The position numbers were made by a program, and so were the translations under genes. Shown here one piece after another: positions 8,035-15,788 of a DNA stretch of 64,000 nt. The stretch lies in contig CP065006.1 of assembly GCA_016699695.1 (NCBI GenBank), positions 2,852,001 through 2,916,000 of the forward strand, given 5' to 3'. The stretch's first letter is position 1. Every line of letters begins with the position of its first letter. The notes beneath the pieces were generated by a model that was not told the origin of the DNA, ran no database searches, and worked only from the letters and a program-made list of their open reading frames with translations. Origin of the DNA: Bacteroidota bacterium. Its GTDB lineage: Bacteria; Bacteroidota; Bacteroidia; Bacteroidales; UBA10428.

Positions 8035-9300
8035 ATGAATCTATTCCGCTATAAACAGCTGGTACTGAAAGTGCCAATTCTTTCCCTTTTACTTTTGTTT
8101 TCGTGCGATGATGAGAATGAACGTCCAAGCACAGACAATAGCAATACAATCTATGGCACCGAAGCCAGAGGCGAAATTCCAATTAGCCTCGAAAGTGTAA
8201 TGCATGTGGGTATTTTTGAGAACAGGGGGCTGCATTGGATGGAGAACAGCGGGGTGCCCTGGAATTCAGGCTACATTTACCTGGTGCCAGGGTGGGCCGA
8301 TAACTGGGGCCTGGATGAGTTCAATGGCAATATGGCTTTCGACTTTATGAACGAATGCGATAGAATTGGGGCTGTTCCTGTGTTCGAGTTTTATCTCTTG
8401 GCGGAAATTGAAGGTGGAGGCGAAGAGTACGACAAAACAACGAATGCTTCTACCATGAAGCGTTATTTCGAAGAATATATGTTGCTGCTTTCGCGCATCA
8501 AAGAATTTGGCAAACCGGTAATTATTCTTGTCGAAGCGGATGGTTTTGCAATGATGCAGCAGCAAACCGGCGGAAATCCCAATGCCTATTCAGCGGTGGA
8601 AGATACTGGTATACCCGAGTTGTCTGGGCTACCCAATACGCTGGCCGGTTGGGGATTGGCATTTCTTGAACTTAAAAAAACAATGGGTGTTGATAAACTA
8701 AGTCTTGGTATACATGTGTCGGCATGGGCCACCGGTAATGATATTTCCTATTATTCAACAAACATACCCCTTCAGCCCGAGGTAGACGAAACCTATAACT
8801 TTCTGGCTCCACTGGGTCTGACCCCTAATCAGACAGGGCTTGAATTTGATTTTCTGGTTGGCGATCCTTCCGATCGCGATGCCGATTATTACCAGGTAGT
8901 ACTTGACACCGATAAGTGGTGGGATACAGACACTGCCGCAAGCATCAACTCCAAAAGCTTTAACCGCTATGCCGAATGGTTAAGGTTGTGGAATATTAAA
9001 GCCGGAAAAAGGTGGATACTCTGGCAGATTGCGATGGGTAATGAATACCATCTGAATGTAGCGAATAATGGTGGTCCCCAGCAAGGGTATAAAGATAACC
9101 GGGTGGAATATTTCCTGGGCGATAACTCGGCTTATAACCTGGCCAAATTTGCCAACTGCGGAGTAATTGCCCTTTTATTTGGACAAGGTGCTCCCGATCA
9201 GGCCTCGTTCGAAAATGACCAGGACAATCATGGCAACCTGTACTTGAAATCACGTGCCTCGGAGTTTTATAATAGGGGTGGGATGAAACTAAAACGATAA
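8035..9300 (+). CDS. Secreted lipoprotein, possible TIM-barrel carbohydrate-active enzyme
   Basis: The 421-residue protein has a lipoprotein signal (hydrophobic ILSLLLLF then SC at residue 24) followed by an acidic Asp/Glu-rich stretch that favours export to the outer membrane surface in Bacteroidota. The mature part is rich in Trp, Tyr and acidic residues, with strand-like ends such as GAVPVFEFYLLAEIEGG, PVIILVEADGFAMMQQQ, KLSLGIHVSAWATG and GLEFDFLVGDPSDRDADYY, and RWILWQIAMGN. This spacing of acidic residues after hydrophobic strands resembles a (beta/alpha)8 glycosidase, but I cannot place it in a named family. The corA gene follows after 17 bases and may be co-transcribed. Confidence 0.55.
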   Translation: MNLFRYKQLVLKVPILSLLLLFSCDDENERPSTDNSNTIYGTEARGEIPISLESVMHVGIFENRGLHWMENSGVPWNSGYIYLVPGWADNWGLDEFNGNMAFDFMNECDRIGAVPVFEFYLLAEIEGGGEEYDKTTNASTMKRYFEEYMLLLSRIKEFGKPVIILVEADGFAMMQQQTGGNPNAYSAVEDTGIPELSGLPNTLAGWGLAFLELKKTMGVDKLSLGIHVSAWATGNDISYYSTNIPLQPEVDETYNFLAPLGLTPNQTGLEFDFLVGDPSDRDADYYQVVLDTDKWWDTDTAASINSKSFNRYAEWLRLWNIKAGKRWILWQIAMGNEYHLNVANNGGPQQGYKDNRVEYFLGDNSAYNLAKFANCGVIALLFGQGAPDQASFENDQDNHGNLYLKSRASEFYNRGGMKLKR

Positions 9301-9317
9301 AGCCAGAATATATTAGA

Positions 9318-10406
9318 ATGAATCCTTTTGGACCCATAAAAAAGCTTCAACCTCTTCATAGAAAGAAACCAGACCCGAGTGTATTTATTTTTACCGGGTC
9401 CAAGAGACCTGAAAAAATTAGCATTCAGCTGTTTCAATACAATAAAGAAAATTGCAAGGAAAAGCAAAACCTGGTTTCCTCGGATATTGAAAATTTTAGC
9501 CGTAGCGAGTATCGCAATTGGCTCAATATACATGGATTAAGCGAACCGAATTCAATTGTTGATATTTGCCAAAAGTTTGATATTCACAATCTTGTCATAC
9601 AAGATATTTTAGATGTCAACCAAAGACCAAAATTTCAGGAATTTGATGATTTCTCCTTCTTAACTATTAAATCAATCGTTCCATCTGATAGTGAAATTAT
9701 TACAGAGCAAATAAGCTTTATCCTGGGAGAAAACTTTTTAATATCTTTTCAGGAACGGAAAGCCGATTTTTTTGAACATTTAAGGTATAGGCTTCGAAAT
9801 GATACTGGTATTCTCAGGCAAAGTGCTACCGACTATCTGCTTTACACCATGTTGGAATCCATACTCGATAATTATTTTAAAACGCTCAATAAAATAGACA
9901 GTGAAATAGATAGTTTTAACTTTACTGATACCAAAAAGGAACCTTCTCCTGATACCTTAAAGCTGATTGAAAATCACAAGAAATTTGTTCATTTTATTAA
10001 AAAATCCATTTTTCCGATTAAGGAGTTTACATTACAACTCGAAAGGGAAGAAAAACAGTTCATCGATAAAAAGAATATTAAATATTTTCTTGAAATCAAA
10101 GACTTATGCTTGACCTTGCTGGATAGTTGCGATATGATTCAAGCTTCTTTGGAAAGTAACACAAACCTATTCTTTTCAGTTCAGGGTTATAGAATGAATC
10201 AGTTAATCAGCACTCTAACCATCGTATCCACTATTTTTATTCCCTTAACATTTATTGCGGGTATCTATGGGATGAATTTTGCCAACATGCCCGAATTGAA
10301 ATGGAAATATGGTTATGCCGCTGCTTGGTTATTGATGGGTTCTACCTTTACGGCAATGGTATTCTACTTAAGAAAAAAAGGTGGTTTTAACCGTAGTAAT
10401 TTTTAG
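9318..10406 (+). CDS. corA: CorA family magnesium/cobalt transport protein (first copy)
   Basis: The 362-residue protein is of the CorA/2-TM-GxN family of pentameric Mg2+ channels. A long acidic cytoplasmic domain is followed by two C-terminal membrane helices (LISTLTIVSTIFIPLTFIAG and YAAAWLLMGSTFTAMVFYL); the loop between them starts with the diagnostic YGMNF. It begins 17 bases after the lipoprotein gene, without a long leader, unlike the second CorA at 25631. The two are only distantly similar to each other. The N-terminal 45 residues (Lys/Arg-rich) are longer than usual, so a later start is possible. Confidence 0.88.
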   Translation: MNPFGPIKKLQPLHRKKPDPSVFIFTGSKRPEKISIQLFQYNKENCKEKQNLVSSDIENFSRSEYRNWLNIHGLSEPNSIVDICQKFDIHNLVIQDILDVNQRPKFQEFDDFSFLTIKSIVPSDSEIITEQISFILGENFLISFQERKADFFEHLRYRLRNDTGILRQSATDYLLYTMLESILDNYFKTLNKIDSEIDSFNFTDTKKEPSPDTLKLIENHKKFVHFIKKSIFPIKEFTLQLEREEKQFIDKKNIKYFLEIKDLCLTLLDSCDMIQASLESNTNLFFSVQGYRMNQLISTLTIVSTIFIPLTFIAGIYGMNFANMPELKWKYGYAAAWLLMGSTFTAMVFYLRKKGGFNRSNF

Positions 10407-10433
10407 GCTCACCACTTTTTGCCATTTACATTG

Positions 10434-10465
10434 TTTGATGTTGGGTTCAGTAAATTGTATCTTTA
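10434..10465 (+). promoter_or_regulatory. Putative promoter of mscL
   Basis: TTTG at 10434-10437 and TATCTTTA at 10458-10465 are separated by 20 bases, close to the Bacteroidota -33/-7 pattern (TTTG, TAnnTTTG), with one mismatch in the last base. Transcription would begin about 15 bases before the mscL start. Confidence 0.5.
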
Positions 10466-10487
10466 AGCAAACTAAAACTACTATTCT

Positions 10488-10886
10488 ATGAAAATTGTGA
10501 GCGAATTTAAAGCCTTTGCCATGAAAGGTAATGTAATTGACATGGCCGTGGGTATCATTATCGGTGCTGCTTTTGGAAAGATTGTAAGTTCCCTTGTCAG
10601 TGATATCATCATGCCTCCCCTGGGTTTGGTAATTGGTGGTGTCGATTTTAAAGACTTACAATTTGTGATGAAGGAGGCTGTAGATGGAAATCCTGCTGTG
10701 AGCCTTAACTATGGTAACTTCCTTCAAGTAACTTTTGATTTTCTGATTGTAGCTTTTGCCATTTTTATGGTGATTAAGGCAATGAATGCTGCCAAGAAAA
10801 AAGAAGAAGCTGCTCCAGCTGCCCCTCCGGCTCCTTCCAAAGAAGAGATCTTGCTTACCGAAATCCGCGATCTTCTTAAGAAATAA
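10488..10886 (+). CDS. mscL: Large-conductance mechanosensitive channel MscL
   Basis: The 132-residue protein forms the homopentameric tension-gated channel that releases solutes on hypo-osmotic shock. It shows the family N-terminus EFKAFAMKGNVIDMAVGIII with pore helix TM1 continuing GAAFGKIVSSLVSDIIMPPL, a short periplasmic loop, TM2 (FDFLIVAFAIFMVIKAMN), an Ala/Pro/Lys linker and a C-terminal helix bundle EEILLTEIRDLLKK. Length and spacing are standard. It has its own promoter-like boxes and a strong terminator directly downstream. Confidence 0.96.
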   Translation: MKIVSEFKAFAMKGNVIDMAVGIIIGAAFGKIVSSLVSDIIMPPLGLVIGGVDFKDLQFVMKEAVDGNPAVSLNYGNFLQVTFDFLIVAFAIFMVIKAMNAAKKKEEAAPAAPPAPSKEEILLTEIRDLLKK

Positions 10887-10904
10887 ATCGGAACGGTTAT
10901 AAAG

Positions 10905-10943
10905 AAAATCCCACCTGGAACAAGTCTAAGTGGGATTTTTTAT
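10905..10943 (+). terminator. Rho-independent terminator of mscL
   Basis: AAAATCCCAC (10905-10914) pairs with GTGGGATTTT (10930-10939) in a perfect 10-base stem, followed by further T residues. It lies between mscL and the convergent lipoprotein gene; the A-run on the other side would let it act in both directions. Confidence 0.85.
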
Positions 10944-10973
10944 TTGGTTGGAAATTGTTAAGCAAGCCACAGA

Positions 10974-11990
10974 CTAATTCCGGTTAGTAACCGTTCCATC
11001 AGCATTTTCTTCGGCATAAATGGTATACAATTCTCCAAAATCAACTACCGTAGTTATGCCATTTTCAGTCACTTCGGCCAGGTTGTCGCAAGAACCATCG
11101 CCGTAATTGGTAACAAAATCATAAGTTTCGGTTCCATTTACATAATGAATCTCTTCGATTCCCGAAACTGGTACCCAGGTATCTGTACATTCGTAATTGT
11201 AAACCAATGGAACAGAGATATAATAGGAATACTCATAACCCGCCGATTCGCTAATGTAGGTATATTCACCTTCCAGTAAAGTATAGCTTGAGTTATCCCA
11301 TTCGTTGTTGTAAAGTGAGGTGTAGGAATAGCTATCGCCATTGTCAAAAGTTACAGTCATGTTCTCATTGCCTGTGGAAGTTCCGGACCAATTGAACACA
11401 ATACCCGGAGAAACAGCAGAATCGCTATTCACGTCATCGTTAGTATATTCGAAATAAGAATCGCCGCTCGAGGTAAAGGAATATTCCGAAAAACCATTCA
11501 TCTCCATGCCCCAGCTATAATAATTCTCATAAACAACCTTCGAATAATAATTATTCTCCGTATTGCTCCAGATATAGCTTATTTTTCCACGCATCATTGA
11601 GCCATATTCTTCGCATCCATCGCCGTAATCGTAGACGGTAGTTATTGTGCCATCGCCATTGTTAATTTCAGTGACAGTAGCACAGGTCCAGTAGTCCCAA
11701 AAGTCACCATCGTCAACAGGCAAACTGTCTATTACAACCGAATCGCCGGTATTCGATTCAAGACTCAACGCATTGCTGTTTAGTTGGCTGGCCGCAATCA
11801 CATCCATAAAATTGTTCATCTGTCCGGACGTAGCCTGTATGGCAGCCATTTTTGTTTTTATCTCGAGGTAATTTTTCACCTCTTCGCTTTGGGGTGCATC
11901 GTTACTTGTTTCCTTTTTACAGGAAGTAGCAGCAAGCGCAAGGAATGCAACCAGTAAACCAATTCGAGTCATTTTAATTTTCATATTCAT
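10974..11990 (-). CDS. Uncharacterised lipoprotein with repeated Tyr/Gly-Asp-Gly strands
   Basis: The 338-residue protein has a lipobox ending ATSCKKE (Cys at about residue 24) and is therefore exported and lipidated. After an alpha-helical stretch (about 40-75) it is almost entirely predicted beta strand, rich in Tyr, Ser, Asn and Gly. Two similar modules can be seen: TTVYDYGDGCEEYG and later FVTNYGDGSCDNL, each followed by a turn and strand. This resembles a group of Bacteroidota surface lipoproteins without known function. Starts at residues 1, 3 or 7 are all possible. No enzymatic motif was seen. Confidence 0.6.
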   Translation of the reverse strand: MNMKIKMTRIGLLVAFLALAATSCKKETSNDAPQSEEVKNYLEIKTKMAAIQATSGQMNNFMDVIAASQLNSNALSLESNTGDSVVIDSLPVDDGDFWDYWTCATVTEINNGDGTITTVYDYGDGCEEYGSMMRGKISYIWSNTENNYYSKVVYENYYSWGMEMNGFSEYSFTSSGDSYFEYTNDDVNSDSAVSPGIVFNWSGTSTGNENMTVTFDNGDSYSYTSLYNNEWDNSSYTLLEGEYTYISESAGYEYSYYISVPLVYNYECTDTWVPVSGIEEIHYVNGTETYDFVTNYGDGSCDNLAEVTENGITTVVDFGELYTIYAEENADGTVTNRN

Positions 11991-12184
11991 TGTTTTTAAT
12001 TTGTAGATTGGTTATGTTGGAAATCTGGATCTAAGATGGGTAAGCCAAAAAAAGGTTGCGTGACTTTTTAAAAAGCAATCAAGCTTATTTATTTTGCCTA
12101 AATTTAATCGAAACCAAAATGCATTTATTTTCAGTGAAATAGGCTTTTTTGTTTATTTTGTTTGAATTCATAAAATTTTCTGCT

Positions 12185-12892
12185 ATGAAGAAAATACTTG
12201 ATGCCATGAGGCAAGAGCTTACAATGCTTGCCGACGATAATACCCGAATTTCAGGAGAACGTTTTTTTAAGGAAGCAGTTAATTTATATGGCGTTAAAAC
12301 AGCAATAGTAACCGCTTTAGGTAAGAAGTATTTTAACGAGGTCGGGCACTTGCCAAAACAAGAAGTGTTTTTGTTATGCGAAGAATTGTGGAAATCGAAC
12401 TACATGGAAGAATCGTTTATTGCCTGCAATTGGTCTTATGCGATGAAAATGCAGTTTGCACCTGATGATTTCGAAATCTTCAGAAGGTGGATTGATACCT
12501 ATGTTTCGAACTGGGCTTCCTGCGATACCTTTTGTAACCACACCCTTGGCGAGTTCATAATAAGATATCCTTCATACCTTGCATCACTCAAAGAGTTTAC
12601 TCTATCAGAAAACAGATGGATGCGAAGGGCGGCAGCTGTTTCTTTGATTGTGCCGGCCAGAAAAGGCATGTTTTTAAGCGAAATAATCGACATTTCCGAT
12701 AGCTTGCTGCTTGATAAAGACGATCTGGTGCAGAAAGGTTATGGCTGGATGCTGAAGGTGGCCAGTCAGGTATATCAGCAAGCTATTTTCGATTATGTGA
12801 TGAAGAATAAGACCCTTATGCCCCGAACAGCACTAAGGTATGCCATCGAAAAAATGCCTGCAGATCTCAAAGCCATAGCAATGCGAAAATAG
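12185..12892 (+). CDS. DNA alkylation repair protein, AlkD-like
   Basis: The 235-residue all-helical protein fits the AlkC/AlkD family of HEAT-like-repeat DNA glycosylases that remove N3- and N7-alkylated purines. Typical features are GVKTAIVTALGKKYF near the N-terminus, the ESFIACNWSYAMK helix, VSNWASCDTFCNHTLGEFII, with the Trp-Asp/Cys-Asp-type segment, and ENRWMRRAAAVSLIVPARKG. The frame is open 12 codons further up, but the ATG at 12185 gives the usual start MKKILDAMRQELTMLADDN. It is monocistronic. Confidence 0.82.
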   Translation: MKKILDAMRQELTMLADDNTRISGERFFKEAVNLYGVKTAIVTALGKKYFNEVGHLPKQEVFLLCEELWKSNYMEESFIACNWSYAMKMQFAPDDFEIFRRWIDTYVSNWASCDTFCNHTLGEFIIRYPSYLASLKEFTLSENRWMRRAAAVSLIVPARKGMFLSEIIDISDSLLLDKDDLVQKGYGWMLKVASQVYQQAIFDYVMKNKTLMPRTALRYAIEKMPADLKAIAMRK

Positions 12893-13052
12893 ACTGTTGA
12901 TTTTGGAATACGCGAACCGGTCGGCGAAATGAAAAGTTGCCGATTGCGGGGAGATTTTCTGTGAAGTTACACGAAAGTTGAAGCGGGCACAAACCTTGAA
13001 TAACCTACTATCCCGGCAATTTTTTATACCGCATGTTGCCAACTGGTGGTTA

Positions 13053-13373
13053 TTAAAAAGCAAATTCAAAATAATCATCCGTCTCAATCCGCAATCTAAC
13101 TTTTGCTTTCATTGCTTGGAAGACTTTCATTATAGTTGAAACAGAGGCACTATGGTTTCCATGCTCCAATTTTGAAATCTGGGAACGTTTCACACCAATC
13201 AGTTCTCCAAGCTGTGATTGTGTCAAGTTATTTTGAATCCGTAATTGTTTAATTTTTTCTCCAATCAATTCCATTTTCAAATCAAACTCATATTCTTCTC
13301 GCTCAGGAGTTCCCATTTCTCCAAAGTACTTATTTTCTAAATCCTCAAGTCTTTTATAATCTGTTGTTTGCAT
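13053..13373 (-). CDS. HTH antitoxin (HigA/XRE type)
   Basis: The 106-residue protein has an XRE helix-turn-helix in its C-terminal half: IKQLRIQNNLTQSQLGELIG followed by VKRSQISKLEHGNHSASVST. It is expected to bind and neutralise the adjacent RelE-type toxin and to repress their shared promoter. The frame is also open from a GTG at 13379, which would overlap the toxin stop; the ATG at 13373 begins 2 bases after that stop. The toxin-first order is that of HigBA-like modules. Confidence 0.82.
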   Translation of the reverse strand: MQTTDYKRLEDLENKYFGEMGTPEREEYEFDLKMELIGEKIKQLRIQNNLTQSQLGELIGVKRSQISKLEHGNHSASVSTIMKVFQAMKAKVRLRIETDDYFEFAF

Positions 13374-13375
13374 AA

Positions 13376-13729
13376 TCACGAGTTTTTTAATAATCCTTTG
13401 AAATATTTTTCTTTTATCATTTCAGCTTTTTCTATATCCTGTTTGGGAGTTTTGTTTGTTTTTTTAATCAATCCATGTGTACAAACAATCAATGTTTCTG
13501 AATCACCCGAACTATCCCAAAATGCAAAAAGTCGAAAAAACTTATTGCTATCTTTTACTCGAAATTCAAAGATATCTTTCGAGCTTTTCAATTTCTCAAA
13601 CCAATCTCCATAGAACCGCATTTTCGTTTTACGAATCGCATAGAATAGCTTCTTTCTTGCAGATACCTCAATATTTTCAACGAATTTATCTGCCTCAGGT
13701 AAAAGTATTACTTCAATCGGCTTGACCAT
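13376..13729 (-). CDS. RelE/HigB-type toxin (Gp49-like)
   Basis: The 117-residue basic protein matches the phage-derived Gp49/HigB group of RelE-like mRNA interferases: IEVILLPEADKFVENIEVSA at the start, the middle segment FEFRVKDSNKFFRLFAFWD and LIVCTHGLIKKTNKTPKQDI with an Ile-Glu-Lys-Ala helix close behind. The HGLIKK-x-KTP pattern is the typical end of the fold. It is upstream of, and coupled to, the HTH antitoxin, so the two make a type II toxin-antitoxin module. Ribosome-dependent mRNA cleavage is expected from family membership, not shown here. Confidence 0.85.
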   Translation of the reverse strand: MVKPIEVILLPEADKFVENIEVSARKKLFYAIRKTKMRFYGDWFEKLKSSKDIFEFRVKDSNKFFRLFAFWDSSGDSETLIVCTHGLIKKTNKTPKQDIEKAEMIKEKYFKGLLKNS

Positions 13730-13991
13730 TTATCTTTTTTGTACAAAGCTATTAAAATGTTTCCATATTTAGAAACAACCAGAAGTATTTATTTTGTGTA
13801 GGATGCTACTTCCACTTGTTGGCAACTGAGAAATATTAAGAATCCAGAGTTTCTTTAGGTTGGTTAATTAGGGTGTATTTATTCATAGCGGAAACTTACC
13901 TTACATTGAAAAAGGGTTGCAATTCCAGACAAAGGATAATTTTGTTTTGAAACCAGCTATATAAATTAGCAGGGGGTATAACCGTTTTAGA

Positions 13992-14525
13992 TTATTCTCC
14001 CTTCAATGCAGCTACTTCTTCAAAAATTACTTCTTTCATCGCATCAAATTCTTCGCGGTTAAAAAGGCGGGTAAGATAGAGTATTCGGCCATCGGCACCG
14101 ACAATGACATTTCGTGTAACGCCAGCCTCTTTTTCGGCATATAGCTGAAAGATTGCAGCCCCGGGGTCGAGCGAGAGAGGATAGGTAATTTGTGTTTTTT
14201 CGGAAAACCATATTACTTTTTCTAGCGGTTCATCGCGGTCAATGCCAAACAGTGCAAAATGTGGGTTCGTCTTCAATGGCTGCCATATTTCGTTTTCAAT
14301 AAAAGGCATCTCCTGCCGACAAACGCCGCACCAACTGGCTGTAAATTGAAGCATTACAATTTTTCCTCTCATATCGTATAGCCTCAGTACTTCGCCTGTT
14401 GTGAGTTGCATCTCAAAATCCGGTGCCAGCTGGCCAATGCTAACCAGGTAACCCGGGTCATCCTCTTCTTGTGCCGGTAAACTTATAGCCAAAAGGCTTA
14501 TCAATAGAAAGCAAAATGCTCGCAT
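13992..14525 (-). CDS. Exported thioredoxin-like protein (TlpA/ResA type)
   Basis: The 177-residue protein has a Sec signal (FCFLLISLLAISLPAQ) and a thioredoxin fold of the AhpC/TSA-TlpA group. The domain starts with SIGQLAPDFEMQLTTGEVLR, and the active site is WCGVC within MLQFTASWCGVCRQEMPFIE. The cis-Pro loop region corresponds to AGVTRNVIVGADGRILY, where the Pro usually seen is a Thr-Arg, which would be a deviation from the typical fold. It is expected in the periplasm as a thiol-disulfide oxidoreductase; the partner is unknown. It is monocistronic. Confidence 0.82.
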   Translation of the reverse strand: MRAFCFLLISLLAISLPAQEEDDPGYLVSIGQLAPDFEMQLTTGEVLRLYDMRGKIVMLQFTASWCGVCRQEMPFIENEIWQPLKTNPHFALFGIDRDEPLEKVIWFSEKTQITYPLSLDPGAAIFQLYAEKEAGVTRNVIVGADGRILYLTRLFNREEFDAMKEVIFEEVAALKGE

Positions 14526-14680
14526 AGCGTATAGGTTAAGTGTTGCCTAAAAGTAGTCTGACTTTTGTGAATTGAAAAGACTTGTTATTTTTTCTATCAA
14601 GTATTTTTATTTCGAAGCATTTATTGTTGAAGCATTCATATATAGCTAAGAATCATAAATTCAATTATCAAACCGACAAC

Positions 14681-14722
14681 AAACGACTATAAGCGAATAT
14701 AAAACGACTATAAATGCTTATC
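14681..14722. repeat. Two 21-base direct repeats upstream of ssb
   Basis: The 12-base word AAACGACTATAA occurs at 14681-14692 and again at 14702-14713, a period of exactly 21 bases (two helical turns), with partly similar following bases. It lies about 100 bases before the ssb start within a 294-base gene-free stretch (14526-14819). A regulator binding site is possible. Confidence 0.4.
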
Positions 14723-14819
14723 AACCGGAATTTCTTTGGTGAGGGTTGTAGGTTTGCTTCAGAAATTATCTGAAACGATAAGGACTACTAATCAATAAAC
14801 TCATTTAATCTTAAGTATT

Positions 14820-15158
14820 ATGAAAGACTTGAAAAACAAAGTACAATTAATCGGCCATTTAGGCGGTGATCCTGAAGTGAAACAACTGGAAAATGGGAAA
14901 AAAATGGCCAGGTTCAGTTTGGCAACCAATCAGATGTATTTCGACCAAAAAGGCGAAAAAGTAGAAGACACCCAATGGCATAACATAGTAGCCTGGGGCA
15001 AGGACGCTGAGCTTGTGGAGAAATTTCTTGCAAAAGGTTCGTATGTTACCCTCGAGGGTAGGCTGGTGTACCGCAGTTACGAAGACAAACAGGGACAAAA
15101 ACGTACCATAACCGAAATTGTGTTGAACGACTTGCTTTTACCTCCGAAGAATTCCTGA
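14820..15158 (+). CDS. ssb: Single-stranded DNA-binding protein
   Basis: The 112-residue protein has the OB fold of bacterial SSB: LKNKVQLIGHLGGDPEVKQL at the N-terminus, KMARFSLATN and DTQWHNIVAWGKDAELVEKF, then GSYVTLEGRLVYRSYEDKQG. It ends soon after the OB domain (LLLPPKNS) and lacks the long flexible linker and the acidic DDDIPF-type tip that recruits partner proteins. It is therefore one of the short SSBs common in Bacteroidota, possibly specialised or accessory. A strong terminator follows. Confidence 0.93.
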   Translation: MKDLKNKVQLIGHLGGDPEVKQLENGKKMARFSLATNQMYFDQKGEKVEDTQWHNIVAWGKDAELVEKFLAKGSYVTLEGRLVYRSYEDKQGQKRTITEIVLNDLLLPPKNS

Positions 15159-15180
15159 GGCAGAACTCACCCTAAAAATG

Positions 15181-15216
15181 AAGTCCGGACCGCAGGGAAT
15201 TTTGCAGTCCGGACTT
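15181..15216. terminator. Bidirectional terminator between ssb and the oxidoreductase gamma gene
   Basis: AAGTCCGGAC (15181-15190) pairs with GTCCGGACTT (15207-15216), a perfect 10-base GC-rich stem with a 16-base loop. It is followed by TATATTTTC on the plus strand and by T-rich sequence on the minus strand. It sits in the 65 bases between the convergent ssb and gamma-subunit genes. Confidence 0.8.
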
Positions 15217-15223
15217 TATATTT

Positions 15224-15781
15224 TCAGGAAACTAATACCTGGTAGGGTTCCACAATTTCCATCCCGCGCTTTATGGCTGCGGTATTGGCAGGTATGGTGT
15301 TATGGTAACGTTTGGGCAACGATTGTTCAAGGCCTTCCACTACATGGTCGAATTCCAGGAAGTTGGTGATTTTCAGATAAGCACCGAGTACAATCATATT
15401 AAATACTTTTAAATTGCTCATGCGGGCCGCTTCTGCCGCTGCTTCAATTTTGTAAATTTTAATGTCGGCGCGCCCGGGGTGGCGGGTAATGCCGTTGGTA
15501 TCGTAGAGCATCAGACCACCCGGTTTAACTTTCTTCTCGAACTTATCGAGCGATTGCTGGTTTAGGATGATGGCTGTATCGAAGGCATTGAGAATGGGCG
15601 AGCTGATGCGCGATTCGCTCAGAATAACAGTTACGTTGGCTGTTCCTCCGCGCATTTCGGGACCATAAGAGGGCATCCAGGCTACTTCGAGGTGTTGCAT
15701 AATGCCCGAGTAGGCCATAATTTTCCCCATCGACAATACTCCTTGTCCGCCAAAACCTGCTATGATTATTTCTTCGTTCAT
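15224..15781 (-). CDS. 2-oxoacid:ferredoxin oxidoreductase, gamma subunit
   Basis: The 185-residue protein begins with the family signature IIAGFGGQGVLSMGKIMAYS and continues WMPSYGPEMRGGTANVTVIL, as in gamma chains of KOR/VOR/IOR-type enzymes. It forms part of the CoA-binding interface. It is the last gene of the minus-strand block, 7 bases after the beta subunit. Because the four separate subunits are of the KorABCD/VorABCD layout, assignment to 2-oxoglutarate or to branched-chain 2-oxoacids cannot be settled from this subunit. Confidence 0.9.
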   Translation of the reverse strand: MNEEIIIAGFGGQGVLSMGKIMAYSGIMQHLEVAWMPSYGPEMRGGTANVTVILSESRISSPILNAFDTAIILNQQSLDKFEKKVKPGGLMLYDTNGITRHPGRADIKIYKIEAAAEAARMSNLKVFNMIVLGAYLKITNFLEFDHVVEGLEQSLPKRYHNTIPANTAAIKRGMEIVEPYQVLVS

Positions 15782-15788
15782 GGTGATT

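Larger units (their letters stand above)
13035..13826. repeat. Imperfect inverted repeats flanking the toxin-antitoxin pair
   Basis: A 15-base word at 13035-13049 (GTTGCCAACTGGTGG) is matched on the other strand by 13812-13826 (CCACTTGTTGGCAAC), 13 of 15 bases. The two copies sit just outside the antitoxin and toxin genes respectively, so the pair looks like a cassette bounded by terminal repeats. I could not identify target duplications or a recombinase gene. Confidence 0.45.

Noticed and set aside
13035..13826. Integron attC sites around the toxin-antitoxin pair
   Set aside because: The GTTGCCAAC words do not fit the GTTRRRY/RYYYAAC core sites and no integrase or cassette array is visible; only the inverted repeat is reported.
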